From Pseudomonadota bacterium (GTDB taxonomy: Bacteria; Pseudomonadota; Alphaproteobacteria; Caulobacterales; Caulobacteraceae), in NCBI GenBank assembly GCA_963205025.1, contig CAUJHO010000001.1, positions 16,914-80,913 on the forward strand: DNA of 64,000 bases. The letters are read 5' to 3'. How positions within the stretch are numbered: the stretch's first letter is position 1; each line of letters opens with the position of its first letter. The notes below the pieces were generated by a model. The model saw only the letters and a list, made by a program, of their open reading frames with translations. It made no database searches and had not been told where the DNA came from. Positions 54,792 to 63,913 of this stretch are shown in pieces. A program made the translations under genes and the position numbers.

Positions 54792-55568
54792 TCACCGACC
54801 GTTGAACTTCGGGGTCTCGCGGCGGATGAAGGCGGCAACGGCGGCCTGTGCGTCTTCGGTGGCCATCAGGCGGCGGACCTCGTCATACAGGGCCGCCTTG
54901 GCTGTGTCGGGATCCTGCTGAGCCAGGCGAGCATTGGCCAGGGTAGCGGCGACGCCGAGGGGGGCCTGGGCTGAAATCCGCTCGGCCAGGGCGACGGCTG
55001 CCTCCACGGCCTGACCGGCGGGAACGATCTCCTGGACCAATCCCAGACGCCGGGCGTCTTCGACGCCGAACTCGTCGCCCGTCAAGAGCCAGCGCATGGC
55101 GTTCTGATAGCCACCGGCCTGGGCCATGCGGATGGTCGCGCCACCGAAGGGAAAGATCCCGCGCGCCACCTCGATCTGGGCGAAGGTGGCCGTCTCGTCG
55201 GCGACGACGACGTCGGCGGCCAGGGCCAGCTCGATGCCGAGCGTCAGGCACTTTCCGTGCACGGCCACCACCACCGGCTTGGGGCAGCGAGGACCATAGA
55301 TGCCCCAGGGGTCGATCTGGCCGTCCGTGACGATGCTATCGCCGGCCATCAGACGCGGGGCGACATCGGCCAGATCCAGACCGGCGGTGAACATCACGCC
55401 ATGGGCGTGGACGACGCCACAGCGAATGTCCGGGGCTGCGGCCATGTCCGTATAGGCCTGGGCCAGCTCGGCCAGCATGTCGAAGGTGAAGGCGTTACGC
55501 TTTTCCGGCCGGTTCAGCCCGATCAGACGAACATGGCCACGATCTTCAACAGAGATGAATTCCGACAT
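54792..55568 (-). CDS. Enoyl-CoA hydratase/isomerase family protein
   Basis: A 258-residue crotonase-fold protein. The CoA-binding/oxyanion segments are HAHGVMFTAGLDLADV and KPVVVAVHGKCLTLGIELA, with FGGATIRMAQAGGYQNAM in the usual catalytic region. The exact acyl-CoA substrate is unclear, and the family also includes non-hydratase members. The start at 55568 (MSEFISVEDRG) is chosen over the longer frame to 55682. Confidence 0.9.
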   Translation of the reverse strand: MSEFISVEDRGHVRLIGLNRPEKRNAFTFDMLAELAQAYTDMAAAPDIRCGVVHAHGVMFTAGLDLADVAPRLMAGDSIVTDGQIDPWGIYGPRCPKPVVVAVHGKCLTLGIELALAADVVVADETATFAQIEVARGIFPFGGATIRMAQAGGYQNAMRWLLTGDEFGVEDARRLGLVQEIVPAGQAVEAAVALAERISAQAPLGVAATLANARLAQQDPDTAKAALYDEVRRLMATEDAQAAVAAFIRRETPKFNGR

Positions 55569-55633
55569 GACAACTCCCCGCTTCCTGACGGGCAAACTGG
55601 CATCGCAGCGAGTCGATTGCAAATAAAAACGGA

Positions 55634-56830
55634 CTAGGTTCTCAGAGCCTCGACGCCCGGCAGGGCCTTGCCTTCCATCCATTCCAGGAAGGCCCCGCCG
55701 GCGGTGGAAACAAAGGTCATGTCCTCGGCCACGCCCGCATGGTTCAAGGCCGCGACCGTATCGCCGCCGCCGGCCACGGCGACGAGAGCGCCCGATTGCG
55801 CCAGGGCCGCCGCCGTGCGGGCGGCGCGCACCGTGGCGGCGTCGAACGGCGGCACCTCGAACACGCCCAGCGGGCCGTTCCAGATCAGGGTGCGGGATTC
55901 CGTCATGGCCTTTTCCAGCCGCGCAACGGTGGCCGGGCCGGCGTCCAGAATCTTTTCTTCCGGCAGAAGCTGCCCCAGCTCGCGCACATGCGCCTCGGCA
56001 TTCGGGCTGACCTCGGTGGCGACCACCACATCGACCGGCAGCAACAGCTCGCAGCCGGCCTTGTCGGCCGCCTTGATGATCTCGCGGGCGGTGTCACCCA
56101 GGTCGTGCTCGCACAGCGAGGCGGCCACATCCTGACCCATGGCCGCCAGGAAGGTGTTGGCCATGCCGCCGCCGATGGCCAGCTTGTCCAGCTTGCTGAC
56201 CAGGTTCTGGAGCAGGTCCAGCTTGGTCGAGACCTTGGAGCCGCCGACGATGCCCAGCACCGGCTTTTTGGGGCTGCCGAGCGCGGCATCCAGGGCCTCC
56301 AGCTCTCGGCGCATGGATTCCCCGGCATAGGCGGGCAGCAGGCGGGCGATGCCCTCGGTCGAGCCGTGGGCGCGGTGCGCCGCCGAGAAGGCGTCATTGA
56401 CGTAGAGATCGCCCAGGGCCGCCAATTGGGCGGCAAAGGCCGGGTCGTTCTTTTCCTCGCCCTTGTGGAAGCGGACGTTCTCCAGCAGCACGACGCCGCC
56501 GTCGTCCAGGGACGCGATGGCCGACCGGGCGGCCTCGCCCACGCAGTCAGAGGCGAAGGCTACCGGCGCGCCCAGCAGCGCGGCCAGCGGCGCGACGATC
56601 GGCTCCAGGCTCATATCCGTGACGTGCTCGCCCTTGGGCCGCCCGAAATGCGCCAGCAGGGCCACCCTGGCCCCGGCTTCGCGCAGGCGGTTGATCGTCG
56701 CCTGGGCAGCGCGCAGGCGGGTGTCGTCGGTGACCCGTCCGTTCTCCATGGGAACATTGAAATCCACGCGGACGAGGGCGGTCTGGCCGGTCAGGTCGCC
56801 GGCGGTGTCGAGGGTGCGGAACGTGCTCAT
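55634..56830 (-). CDS. pgk: Phosphoglycerate kinase
   Basis: A 398-residue glycolytic kinase, forming ATP from 1,3-bisphosphoglycerate. Visible are the N-terminal signature ALVRVDFNVPMENGRV, LLAHFGRPKGE, FHKGEEKNDPAFAAQLA, the hinge region VLGIVGGSKVSTKLDLL, and the nucleotide-site end TLIWNGPLGVFEVPPFD and VAVAGGGDTVAALNHAG. It starts at ATG 56830. gapA is not adjacent. Confidence 0.97.
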   Translation of the reverse strand: MSTFRTLDTAGDLTGQTALVRVDFNVPMENGRVTDDTRLRAAQATINRLREAGARVALLAHFGRPKGEHVTDMSLEPIVAPLAALLGAPVAFASDCVGEAARSAIASLDDGGVVLLENVRFHKGEEKNDPAFAAQLAALGDLYVNDAFSAAHRAHGSTEGIARLLPAYAGESMRRELEALDAALGSPKKPVLGIVGGSKVSTKLDLLQNLVSKLDKLAIGGGMANTFLAAMGQDVAASLCEHDLGDTAREIIKAADKAGCELLLPVDVVVATEVSPNAEAHVRELGQLLPEEKILDAGPATVARLEKAMTESRTLIWNGPLGVFEVPPFDAATVRAARTAAALAQSGALVAVAGGGDTVAALNHAGVAEDMTFVSTAGGAFLEWMEGKALPGVEALRT

Positions 56831-56863
56831 GGGCGGCGGTATAAAGCGCCGGAGCGCAGGGGA

Positions 56864-57880
56864 CTAGGGTGTGGGGTGTCGGGTGTGGGGCTTGTCCGCC
56901 TGGGCTCGCGCCCGCATCCGCGCCAGGACCTCTCGTGCGGCCCGGTCTGTCTCGTTCAGCGGCGCATAGGTCCATGTCTCAAGCCGGCCCGCGAAGGGGC
57001 GGGCGATCCCGCGCGCCTGGAGAGCGGCGTGGAGGCCTTCGATCTTGGGCGAGGATCCGTCCAGGCCCAGGATCTGCACCGGCTTGCCGGTGGCAGCGGC
57101 CTCCGTCGCCATATTGACCGAGTCCTCCGTCACCAGGATGTGGTCGGCCAGATCCAGAAAGGCGAAATAGGGGTTTGGTCCTTCGCCATCCCAGATCATC
57201 CCGGGCAGGGCCGCCAGGCGCGACGTCAGGATGGCCCGCGCTGCCACCGGGGTCCGGCGCGAAAAGGTCATCATCAACGACCCCCCGGTGTCGGTCACGG
57301 CCTCGGCGATCTGATCGGCGAGGACCTGGGCGCGCTCGGCACCGAGGTCGTGGGACCGGGATCGACCGCCGATCAGGACGGCCACGCGCGGCTGTGGCAG
57401 ACCGGCGAGGGCCTCGCGGAAGGACCCGGCCCCTTCGACCAGGCGTTCGGGCGTGATCCGGTTCGGTGACCCCAGGATCGCGAGGACGTTCGGTCCCGTC
57501 AGGCCGTCATGCAGCGGCGGAATGACCAGATCAAAGTCGGTCAGCGAGGTGCGGGGGTCCTGGAGCTGAACCACGAAGGTCCGGCCACCGGAGCGATGCT
57601 TCAGCCGTGTCGAAAACGGCAGGCTGGCCCGACCATTGGCGATGACCAGGTCGGGGAAGGGCGGCCCGATCCGATCGGAATCCGCTGTCAGCATGGCATC
57701 GGGCGCGATCCTGAGGGCATTTGGCCAGCGATCGAACAGCGACCGGAACCGCACCCGCTTGACCGTGATCTCAGCCGGGGTCAGGCGCTGGATGGCTTCA
57801 GCCAGCCCCAGCGCCTGGTTCTCGATACCGGCACGACCGTCGGTGACGGTCCAGATCGACAGGGGTGACTCTAGCGCCAC
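56864..57880 (-). CDS. ELM1-family (DUF1022) nucleoside-diphosphate-sugar epimerase-like protein
   Basis: A 338-residue protein matching the ELM1/DUF1022 family: [19 protein letters not shown] at the start, [37 protein letters not shown] and [19 protein letters not shown]. These have a GT-B-like fold; the plant homologue affects mitochondrial fission, while the bacterial role is unknown. The start GTG at 57880 overlaps the greA end by ten bases, so it is expressed after greA. The C-terminus ends in a short repetitive His/Pro/Thr tail. Confidence 0.85.
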   Translation of the reverse strand: MALESPLSIWTVTDGRAGIENQALGLAEAIQRLTPAEITVKRVRFRSLFDRWPNALRIAPDAMLTADSDRIGPPFPDLVIANGRASLPFSTRLKHRSGGRTFVVQLQDPRTSLTDFDLVIPPLHDGLTGPNVLAILGSPNRITPERLVEGAGSFREALAGLPQPRVAVLIGGRSRSHDLGAERAQVLADQIAEAVTDTGGSLMMTFSRRTPVAARAILTSRLAALPGMIWDGEGPNPYFAFLDLADHILVTEDSVNMATEAAATGKPVQILGLDGSSPKIEGLHAALQARGIARPFAGRLETWTYAPLNETDRAAREVLARMRARAQADKPHTRHPTP

Positions 57881-58344
57881 TCGACCTTGAGGATCTCATA
57901 GGCCTTTACGCCGCCAGGCGTGTTGACCTCGACGACGTCGCCCGTCTCCTTGCCGATCATGGCCCGCGCGATCGGCGAGGTGATCGAGACGCGGCCTTCC
58001 TTGACGTCGGCCTCGTGCTCGCCGACCAGCTGGTAGCGGCCTTCTTCCTCGGTGTCCTCATCGACGACCGTGACAGTCGCGCCGAACTTCACCTGGGCCC
58101 CGGACAGTTTGGAAACGTCGATCACCTGGGCGCGCGAGATCTTGTCCTCGATCTCGGCGATACGGCCCTCGATCCAGCCCTGCCGCTCCTTGGCGGCGTG
58201 GTATTCGGCGTTTTCAGACAGATCGCCATGCGAGCGGGCCTCGGAGATCGCCGCGATCACATTGGGGCGCTCCACCGACTTGAGACGCTTCAACTCCTCG
58301 TCGAGGGACTGGTATCCCCCGGCGGTCATCGGCACTTTTTCCAT
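57871..58344 (-). CDS. greA: Transcription elongation factor GreA
   Basis: A 157-residue factor that stimulates RNA polymerase transcript cleavage at stalled complexes. The coiled-coil N-terminal part contains [18 protein letters not shown] and the tip region [18 protein letters not shown]. The C-terminal FKBP-like domain has [15 protein letters not shown]. It is preceded by a terminator hairpin, so it likely has its own promoter, and it is followed by the ELM1-like gene. Confidence 0.96.
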   Translation of the reverse strand: MEKVPMTAGGYQSLDEELKRLKSVERPNVIAAISEARSHGDLSENAEYHAAKERQGWIEGRIAEIEDKISRAQVIDVSKLSGAQVKFGATVTVVDEDTEEEGRYQLVGEHEADVKEGRVSITSPIARAMIGKETGDVVEVNTPGGVKAYEILKVEWR

Positions 58345-58375
58345 TATCGGGTAGTTTTCTTGTCGCCCTGGGAAA

Positions 58376-58408
58376 TGAAAAGCCGACCGCGGGCGTGGCG
58401 GTCGGCGT
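58376..58408 (-). terminator. Terminator upstream of greA, for the 76-residue membrane gene
   Basis: GCCGACCGC (58382-58390) pairs with GCGGTCGGC (58398-58406) over a seven-base loop. On the minus strand the hairpin is followed by TTTTCATTT. It separates the small membrane gene from greA. Confidence 0.7.
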
Positions 58409-58446
58409 TCAGTGGGGGAAGAGGATAGGTCCCAATTTCGCCTTTT

Positions 58447-58677
58447 TCAAGAGCGGTGTCGGTTCATCCTAAGCCACATCCTCATCGCGACCAGCCAGCA
58501 CAGCCAGAAGACTATCGCCGCCGCGAGCGACCAAAGCACCGCGCGGGTCAGCGCCATCCCGATCAGGCCTGTGACCAGCATCACCAGCAGCCCGACCAGA
58601 AGCGAGGCGGCCAGGCGCAGGGTCTGGCCCCTGAGCCGGGCACCGGAGGACGGAGGCGGTGGTTCGGGCCTGTGCAT
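58447..58677 (-). CDS. Small two-helix membrane protein
   Basis: A 76-residue protein. A Pro-rich N-terminus (MHRPEPPPPSSGARL) is followed by two hydrophobic segments (LRLAASLLVGLLVMLVTGLI and AVLWSLAAAIVFWLCWLVAM) and a basic end (RMWLRMNRHRS). It belongs to no family I can name. The open frame extends to 58914 but would read through the GST gene, so the internal ATG is used. A terminator just downstream supports a real transcript. Confidence 0.55.
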   Translation of the reverse strand: MHRPEPPPPSSGARLRGQTLRLAASLLVGLLVMLVTGLIGMALTRAVLWSLAAAIVFWLCWLVAMRMWLRMNRHRS

Positions 58678-58733
58678 CGCTTTCCGTAAACGCGAAACGG
58701 GCGTTTCGGTTCGCCATATAGGCGTTGTTTCCG

Positions 58734-59396
58734 TCAGGCGTAACTGTAGGGGCCGCCACGGTCGATCGCGCGCTGATACGCCGGACGGGCGTGGATGCGC
58801 TGAAGGAAGGCGGCGATGTGCGGCTTGCCGCCGGCACCGGCACGGGCGGCGGCGGCTTCGAGCGGGAAGCTCATCATGATGTCGGCAGCGGTAAACTGAT
58901 CGCCCGCGAACCACTCCGAGCGGGCCAGCTCGGACTCCCAGTAGCCGAGGTGGTTGTCCAACTGCGGCTGGATCAGGCGCGCGTTCATGCCCCTGGAGAT
59001 TCCGTTGGCGATCGGTCGGGCGATGAAGGGCACCCTGGCCGGAATCTGGGCAAAGATCAGGCGCAGGAGTAGCGGCGTCATGGCTGAGCCTTCGGCATAG
59101 TACATCCAGTAGGTGAACCGCCGGGCCTCTTCGGTGTCGGCCGGCGGGCGCAAACGCCCCTGGCCATCCGTGTTGAGGAGGTAATCGAAAATCGCCCCGG
59201 TCTCGGCGACCTTGATACCCTGGTCCTCGATGACCGGGGATTTGCCGAGCGGGTGGATGGCCTTCAGTTCGGGCGGGGCCAGCATGGTCTCGGGGTCGCG
59301 CTGATAGCGTCGCACCTCATACTCCAGCCCCAACTCTTCCAGCAGCCAAAGCACGCGCTGAGAACGGCTGTCGTTGAGGTGATGGACGATGATCAT
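58734..59396 (-). CDS. Glutathione S-transferase family protein
   Basis: A 220-residue GST. The thioredoxin-like domain has HHLNDSRSQRVLWLLEELG (glutathione-site Ser) and the conserved cis-Pro segment GKSPVIEDQGIKVAETGAI. The helical domain contains WYFAGD-like SEWFAGDQFTAADIMMSFP (N-capping box with Asp). It probably conjugates or reduces electrophiles; the substrate is unknown. Confidence 0.92.
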   Translation of the reverse strand: MIIVHHLNDSRSQRVLWLLEELGLEYEVRRYQRDPETMLAPPELKAIHPLGKSPVIEDQGIKVAETGAIFDYLLNTDGQGRLRPPADTEEARRFTYWMYYAEGSAMTPLLLRLIFAQIPARVPFIARPIANGISRGMNARLIQPQLDNHLGYWESELARSEWFAGDQFTAADIMMSFPLEAAAARAGAGGKPHIAAFLQRIHARPAYQRAIDRGGPYSYA

Positions 59397-59448
59397 GGGT
59401 GCGGCTCCGGTAGGCTCTGCCCCACTTTAGCGCCCCGTAGGGCCGTGG

Positions 59449-61335
59449 CTACCCGCGCGCCTTGGCCTTGAACGGCTTCTTGGCAAAGGACTTTTTGCCG
59501 GTTGGGGGCGCACCCTTGGGCTTGAAGCCCTGCTTCTTCTTGAACGGTCCGCGCGCGGCCTCGGGGGCCTCCGCGTGCTCGGCACGCTTGAACGGCAGGC
59601 GCGGCGGGCGCGGGTCGCCGTTGGCGCGCTTGGCGAAGGGCTTCTTCTTGAAAGGCTTGGCACCGTCAGCGTCGTCGAAGCGGGGCTTGGGCCCCGATTT
59701 ATAGCCACCGGGGGCCGGGGCCTCGGACGGCGTGATGGTCACATCCTTTTCCCCCGAAGCCGCCACCGCCTCCCGGAAGCGGTCGGCGTGGGTCAGGGCG
59801 ATCTGGAAGCGGGTTTCGTCCGGGTAGATGCGGATCGAGCCGATTTCACGCTTGGTGATGTGGCCGAGGCGACAGATCAGCGGGATCAGCCACTTGGGGT
59901 CGGCATTGCGGCTGCGGCCGACATCCATGCGGAACCAGGTCGTTTCGTCTTCCTGAAGCCGCTCACCCGGCCAGGGTTGGGCTGCGGTGTCGTTTCCGTC
60001 GCGGGGTTTGCGAGCCGGGCGCTCGCCGGGGTCCAGCAGGTCTTCGGGGGCCGGCAGGTCCTTGCGCTGGAGCCGGATCAGGGCCGCGGCAATGTCTTCG
60101 GCCGATCGCTCGGCCAGCAGGCGCTGGGCCAGGGCCAGATCCTCCGGCGTCGTCTCCTGGGCAAAAACGTCGGCCGACAGCAGGCGCGTCTCGTCCTTGG
60201 CACGGATCTCGTCGGCGGTCGGGGCCCCGGACCAGACGACGTCGACACCCGCATTGCCGATCAGCATGTCGGCCTTGCGGCGGCGGGTGTGCGGCACCAG
60301 CAGGACCGACACGCCCTTCTTGCCCGCCCGGCCGGTTCGGCCCGAGCGATGCAGCAGCCCGGCCTTGTTCATCGGCAGCTCGGCATGGATGACCAGGCCC
60401 AGATCCGGCAGATCCAGACCGCGTGCGGCGACATCGGTGGCGACACAGACACGCGCGCGTCCGTCACGCAGCGACTGCAGGGCATCGTTGCGCTCGCGCT
60501 GGCCCATTTCGCCGGACAGGGCGACCGAGTTGAAACCCCGCTCCAGCAACGACGACTGCAGGTGACGCACCGCGTCGCGCGTCGAACAGAAGACCAGCGC
60601 GCCCGGGGCTTCGAAGAAGCGCAGCACATTGACCACCGCGTGCTCGACCTCATTGGGCGCGATCCGCATGGCGCGATATTCGATGTCGCCGTGCGGAACA
60701 TTGCGGTTGGTGGTGTCGATGCGAACGGCGTCGTTTTGGTATTTGCGGGCCAGGGCGGCGATGTCGCGGGCGATGGTGGCCGAGAACAACAGGGTCCGGC
60801 GCTCGGCCGGGGCGGCGTCGAGGATAAACTCCAGGTCCTCGCGGAAGCCCATGTCGAGCATTTCGTCGGCCTCATCCAGCACGACGATCCGCACCGCCGA
60901 CAGGTCCAGATTGCCGCGCTCGATATGGTCTTTCAGACGACCGGGCGTACCCACGACGATGTGGGTGCCCTGCGCCAGGGCGCGTTGTTCGCGTCGCGCA
61001 TCCATGCCGCCGACGCAGGTGACGATGCGACCGCCGGCTGGCGCATAGAGCCAGGTCAGTTCGGTCGAAACCTGCATGGCCAGTTCCCGCGTCGGGGCGA
61101 TGACCAGGGCGACGGGCAGATCGGCCCCGCCGAATCGCTCATCGGTGCCCAGCAGGGTCGGGGCCGCTGCCAGGCCGAAGGCGACCGTCTTGCCCGATCC
61201 GGTCTGGGCCGAGACCAGCAGATCGCGGGTCTCCAGGCCGTCTTCCAGAACGGCCGCCTGCACGGGCGTCGGCTCGGCGTAGCCGCGCTCATCAAGGGCG
61301 CGCGCCAGCGCGGGATGGACAATCGGAAAGGGCAT
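59449..61335 (-). CDS. DEAD-box RNA helicase with RNA-binding domain and basic tail
   Basis: A 628-residue helicase. The Q motif is PTPVQAAVLEDGL, Walker A is SAQTGSGKT, motif II is VLDEADEMLDMGF, motif III is LFSATIARD, and motif VI is HRSGRTGRAGKKG. A DbpA/CsdA-type RNA-binding domain lies at about 475-545 (KWLIPLICRLGHITKREIG). The last 75 residues are rich in Lys, Phe, Gly and Pro (PFKKKPFAKRANG, KKSFAKKPFKAKARG), probably an RNA-binding tail. It likely acts in ribosome assembly or mRNA decay. Start 61335 is used; the frame opens to 61464. Confidence 0.94.
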   Translation of the reverse strand: MPFPIVHPALARALDERGYAEPTPVQAAVLEDGLETRDLLVSAQTGSGKTVAFGLAAAPTLLGTDERFGGADLPVALVIAPTRELAMQVSTELTWLYAPAGGRIVTCVGGMDARREQRALAQGTHIVVGTPGRLKDHIERGNLDLSAVRIVVLDEADEMLDMGFREDLEFILDAAPAERRTLLFSATIARDIAALARKYQNDAVRIDTTNRNVPHGDIEYRAMRIAPNEVEHAVVNVLRFFEAPGALVFCSTRDAVRHLQSSLLERGFNSVALSGEMGQRERNDALQSLRDGRARVCVATDVAARGLDLPDLGLVIHAELPMNKAGLLHRSGRTGRAGKKGVSVLLVPHTRRRKADMLIGNAGVDVVWSGAPTADEIRAKDETRLLSADVFAQETTPEDLALAQRLLAERSAEDIAAALIRLQRKDLPAPEDLLDPGERPARKPRDGNDTAAQPWPGERLQEDETTWFRMDVGRSRNADPKWLIPLICRLGHITKREIGSIRIYPDETRFQIALTHADRFREAVAASGEKDVTITPSEAPAPGGYKSGPKPRFDDADGAKPFKKKPFAKRANGDPRPPRLPFKRAEHAEAPEAARGPFKKKQGFKPKGAPPTGKKSFAKKPFKAKARG

Positions 61336-61352
61336 CAAAGGACCTGAAAACG

Positions 61353-61390
61353 AAAAAGCGCCCGGTCGGGGAAATCCCGGACCGGGCGTT
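61353..61390 (-). terminator. Terminator of the M20 amidohydrolase gene
   Basis: CGCCCGGTC (61359-61367) pairs with GACCGGGCG (61380-61388). On the minus strand it is followed by CTTTTTCGTTTTC. It lies just after the amidohydrolase stop at 61442. Confidence 0.75.
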
Positions 61391-61441
61391 TGGGGGAGCG
61401 CCTCTAGGCCCCGATCAAGGCGACGATGAGGCAGAGCGCCG

Positions 61442-62767
61442 TTATTCCGCCCCGGCATCTCCATCTGGGGCCATCAGGGCCATACCCGCCAGCACCATGG
61501 CCTCGACCCCGACCGTGACCGAGGGTTCGGCCTCGATGCGGAATTCCGGCGAATGGTGGCCGGCCGCCGTATCGACCTCGGACGGTAGGGTGCCGCCGAC
61601 ATCGAAATAGACGCCTCTCACGCCATTCCCCGGCGCAACGAAATAGGCGAAGTCCTCGGCCCCCATGCCGGTGCGCGGGGCCTCGACCATGCGGTCCTCG
61701 CCCATGCCCGCCGCGATGGCGTCGCGCACGCGCTGGGCCGTCTCGGGATCATTGATGGTGGCCGGCGTCGTTTCGGTGGCCGAGCGGGTCACGATCGGCA
61801 GCCGATCCTCGGGCACACCGAGTGCCCGCGCGGTATTTTCGGCCACCCGATCGATGCCGTCGAGCAGGACTTCGCGTACCTCGGGGCTGTCCGAGCGCAC
61901 CGTCAGCTGCAGATCGACGCGCTCGCCGATGATGTTGTGCTTGGTGCCGCCATGGATGGACCCGACGGTGATGACCGCGCCTTCCAGTGGGCTGACCTGG
62001 CGGCTGACGATGGATTGCAGCGACACCACGATCTGGGACGCGACCAGGACTGGATCGACGCCCATGTGCGGATAGGCCCCATGGGTGCCGACGCCGCGGA
62101 CCTGAATATCCACGCTGTCGGACGAGGACGAGACGACATCGAGCGGCACGGCGATACTGCCCGCCGGCTGGCCCGCCGCGACGTGGAAGGCCAGGGCATA
62201 GTCCGGGCGCGGGAAGCGTTCATACAGGCCGTCTTCCAGCATCTCGCGGGCGCCGAAAATGCGTTCCTCGGCCGGCTGGACGACCAGCACCAGGGTGCCG
62301 GACCAGCGGTCGCGGCGTTCGATCATCTGGCGGGCTGCACCGACCAGGGCGGTGATGTGCACATCGTGACCGCAGGCGTGCATGACCGGTCTTTCCTGAC
62401 CGTCGCGGTCGACCTGGCGCGCCGTCGAGGCATTGGCCAGGCCCGAACGCTCCTCGACCGGCAGGCCATCCATGTCGGCGCGCATCAGGACAGTCGGGCC
62501 GTCACCGTTTCTGAGCAGGGCCACGACGCCGGTGCCGCCGACGCCCTCGGTGACCTCATAGCCCAGCGCCCGCAGCTCAGTGGCCATGCGGGCGGCGGTA
62601 TTGACCTCCAGCCCCGACAGCTCGGGATTGCGGTGGAACCAGTCCCACAGACTGCCCAGGTGATTGTCGTAATCGGCCTGGATCGAGGCGCGCAGATCAC
62701 TCTCCTGTGCCAGTGCGCCCCCCGCCAGTGCGGCCCAGGCCACGGTCGCAATCAGCAGTCTTTTCAT
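61442..62767 (-). CDS. Exported M20-family amidohydrolase
   Basis: A 441-residue metallopeptidase-like protein with a signal peptide (MKRLLIATVAWAALAGGALA, cleavage before QES). Metal-site motifs are MRADMDGLPVEE, MHACGHDVHITALVG, VVQPAEERIFGAREML, and AGHHSPEFRI near the end. The layout matches M20D amidohydrolases (IAA-amino-acid hydrolase/hippurate hydrolase type). The periplasmic location suggests peptide or amide hydrolysis for nutrition; the substrate is unknown. Confidence 0.9.
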   Translation of the reverse strand: MKRLLIATVAWAALAGGALAQESDLRASIQADYDNHLGSLWDWFHRNPELSGLEVNTAARMATELRALGYEVTEGVGGTGVVALLRNGDGPTVLMRADMDGLPVEERSGLANASTARQVDRDGQERPVMHACGHDVHITALVGAARQMIERRDRWSGTLVLVVQPAEERIFGAREMLEDGLYERFPRPDYALAFHVAAGQPAGSIAVPLDVVSSSSDSVDIQVRGVGTHGAYPHMGVDPVLVASQIVVSLQSIVSRQVSPLEGAVITVGSIHGGTKHNIIGERVDLQLTVRSDSPEVREVLLDGIDRVAENTARALGVPEDRLPIVTRSATETTPATINDPETAQRVRDAIAAGMGEDRMVEAPRTGMGAEDFAYFVAPGNGVRGVYFDVGGTLPSEVDTAAGHHSPEFRIEAEPSVTVGVEAMVLAGMALMAPDGDAGAE

Positions 62768-62866
62768 GGTGAGTCCCCCTCGAATGGCACGACCTAATCA
62801 TGCCGGGCGACCTCGCGCAATTGACCGCCCATTGAGTTTCTCTGCGGATCGCGCCAGCTATCGCCC

Positions 62867-63913
62867 ATGACCGGCATCCCAGACGAACCGCGCCTGACCA
62901 GCCTCGCCCATGGAGGCGGCTGCGGCTGCAAGATCGCGCCGGCGGTCCTGTCGGAAATGCTGGCCAAGGCCCCGCCCGCTCGGCCGTTCGTCGAGCTGCT
63001 GGTCGGCAATGAAAGCAGTGACGATGCGGCGGTCTGGCGACTGAACGACGATCAAGCCCTGGTGGCGACGACCGACTTCTTCATGCCGGTGGTCGATGAC
63101 CCGTTCGACTTCGGACGGATCGCTGCGGCCAATGCCCTGTCCGACATCTATGCCATGGGCGGGCGGCCGATCCTGGCGCTGGCCCTGGTCGGGATGCCGA
63201 TCAACGTCCTGTCCGCCGATACCATCGGCCAGATTCTGGCGGGCGGGGCCAGCGTTTGCGCCGTCGCCGACATTCCGATCGCGGGGGGCCATTCCATCGA
63301 CAGCGTCGAGCCGATCTATGGGCTGGCGGTCATGGGCCTGGTCGATTCGAAACGGGTGATGACCAACCGGGGGGCGAGGCCGGGCGATGTCCTCGTCCTG
63401 ACTAAGCCGCTGGGCGTCGGGGTGCTCAGCGCCGCCTTCAAAAGGGGCGTGCTGGACGATGCGGGCTATCAGGCCCTGATCGGCTCGACGACGCGGCTGA
63501 ACTCGCTGGGGCCGCACATCGCCGAGCGCGACGGCGTCCACGCCATGACCGATGTGACGGGTTTCGGCCTGGCCGGTCATGCCCTGGAGATGGCCAGGGG
63601 GTCCGGTGTGCGGATCGAGCTGTTTGATGCCCCGCCGGTGCTGGATGGGGTTCAGGCCCTGCTGGAGCAGGGCGTCCGCACCGGGGCCTCGGGCCGCAAT
63701 TGGGCCAGCTATGGCGACCAGATCGAAGGCCTGGAAGACGGCGCGTTGCGCGACCTGATGACCGATCCCCAGACGTCGGGCGGCCTGCTGGTCTCGGTGG
63801 CCGAGGCGGCGCTGCCGAATGTGATGTTCCTGCTCAGGGGCAGCGGCTTTAAGGGGGCGGTCGTCGGTCGGGTCGTGGAAGGCGCGCCAGGCCTCACGGT
63901 CGTTTCGGCGTGA
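62867..63913 (+). CDS. selD: Selenide, water dikinase
   Basis: Makes selenophosphate from selenide and ATP. It has 348 residues. The active-site loop is HGGGCGCKIAP: Cys19 (equivalent of E. coli Cys17), Cys21 and Lys22, so it is the Cys rather than the selenocysteine type. Other motifs are NESSDDAAVW, FDFGRIAAANALSDIYAMG, GGHSIDSVEP, DVTGFGLAGHALEM and LMTDPQTSGGLL. The stop overlaps the selU start (GTGA), pointing to tRNA selenation as the use of selenophosphate. Confidence 0.96.
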   Translation: MTGIPDEPRLTSLAHGGGCGCKIAPAVLSEMLAKAPPARPFVELLVGNESSDDAAVWRLNDDQALVATTDFFMPVVDDPFDFGRIAAANALSDIYAMGGRPILALALVGMPINVLSADTIGQILAGGASVCAVADIPIAGGHSIDSVEPIYGLAVMGLVDSKRVMTNRGARPGDVLVLTKPLGVGVLSAAFKRGVLDDAGYQALIGSTTRLNSLGPHIAERDGVHAMTDVTGFGLAGHALEMARGSGVRIELFDAPPVLDGVQALLEQGVRTGASGRNWASYGDQIEGLEDGALRDLMTDPQTSGGLLVSVAEAALPNVMFLLRGSGFKGAVVGRVVEGAPGLTVVSA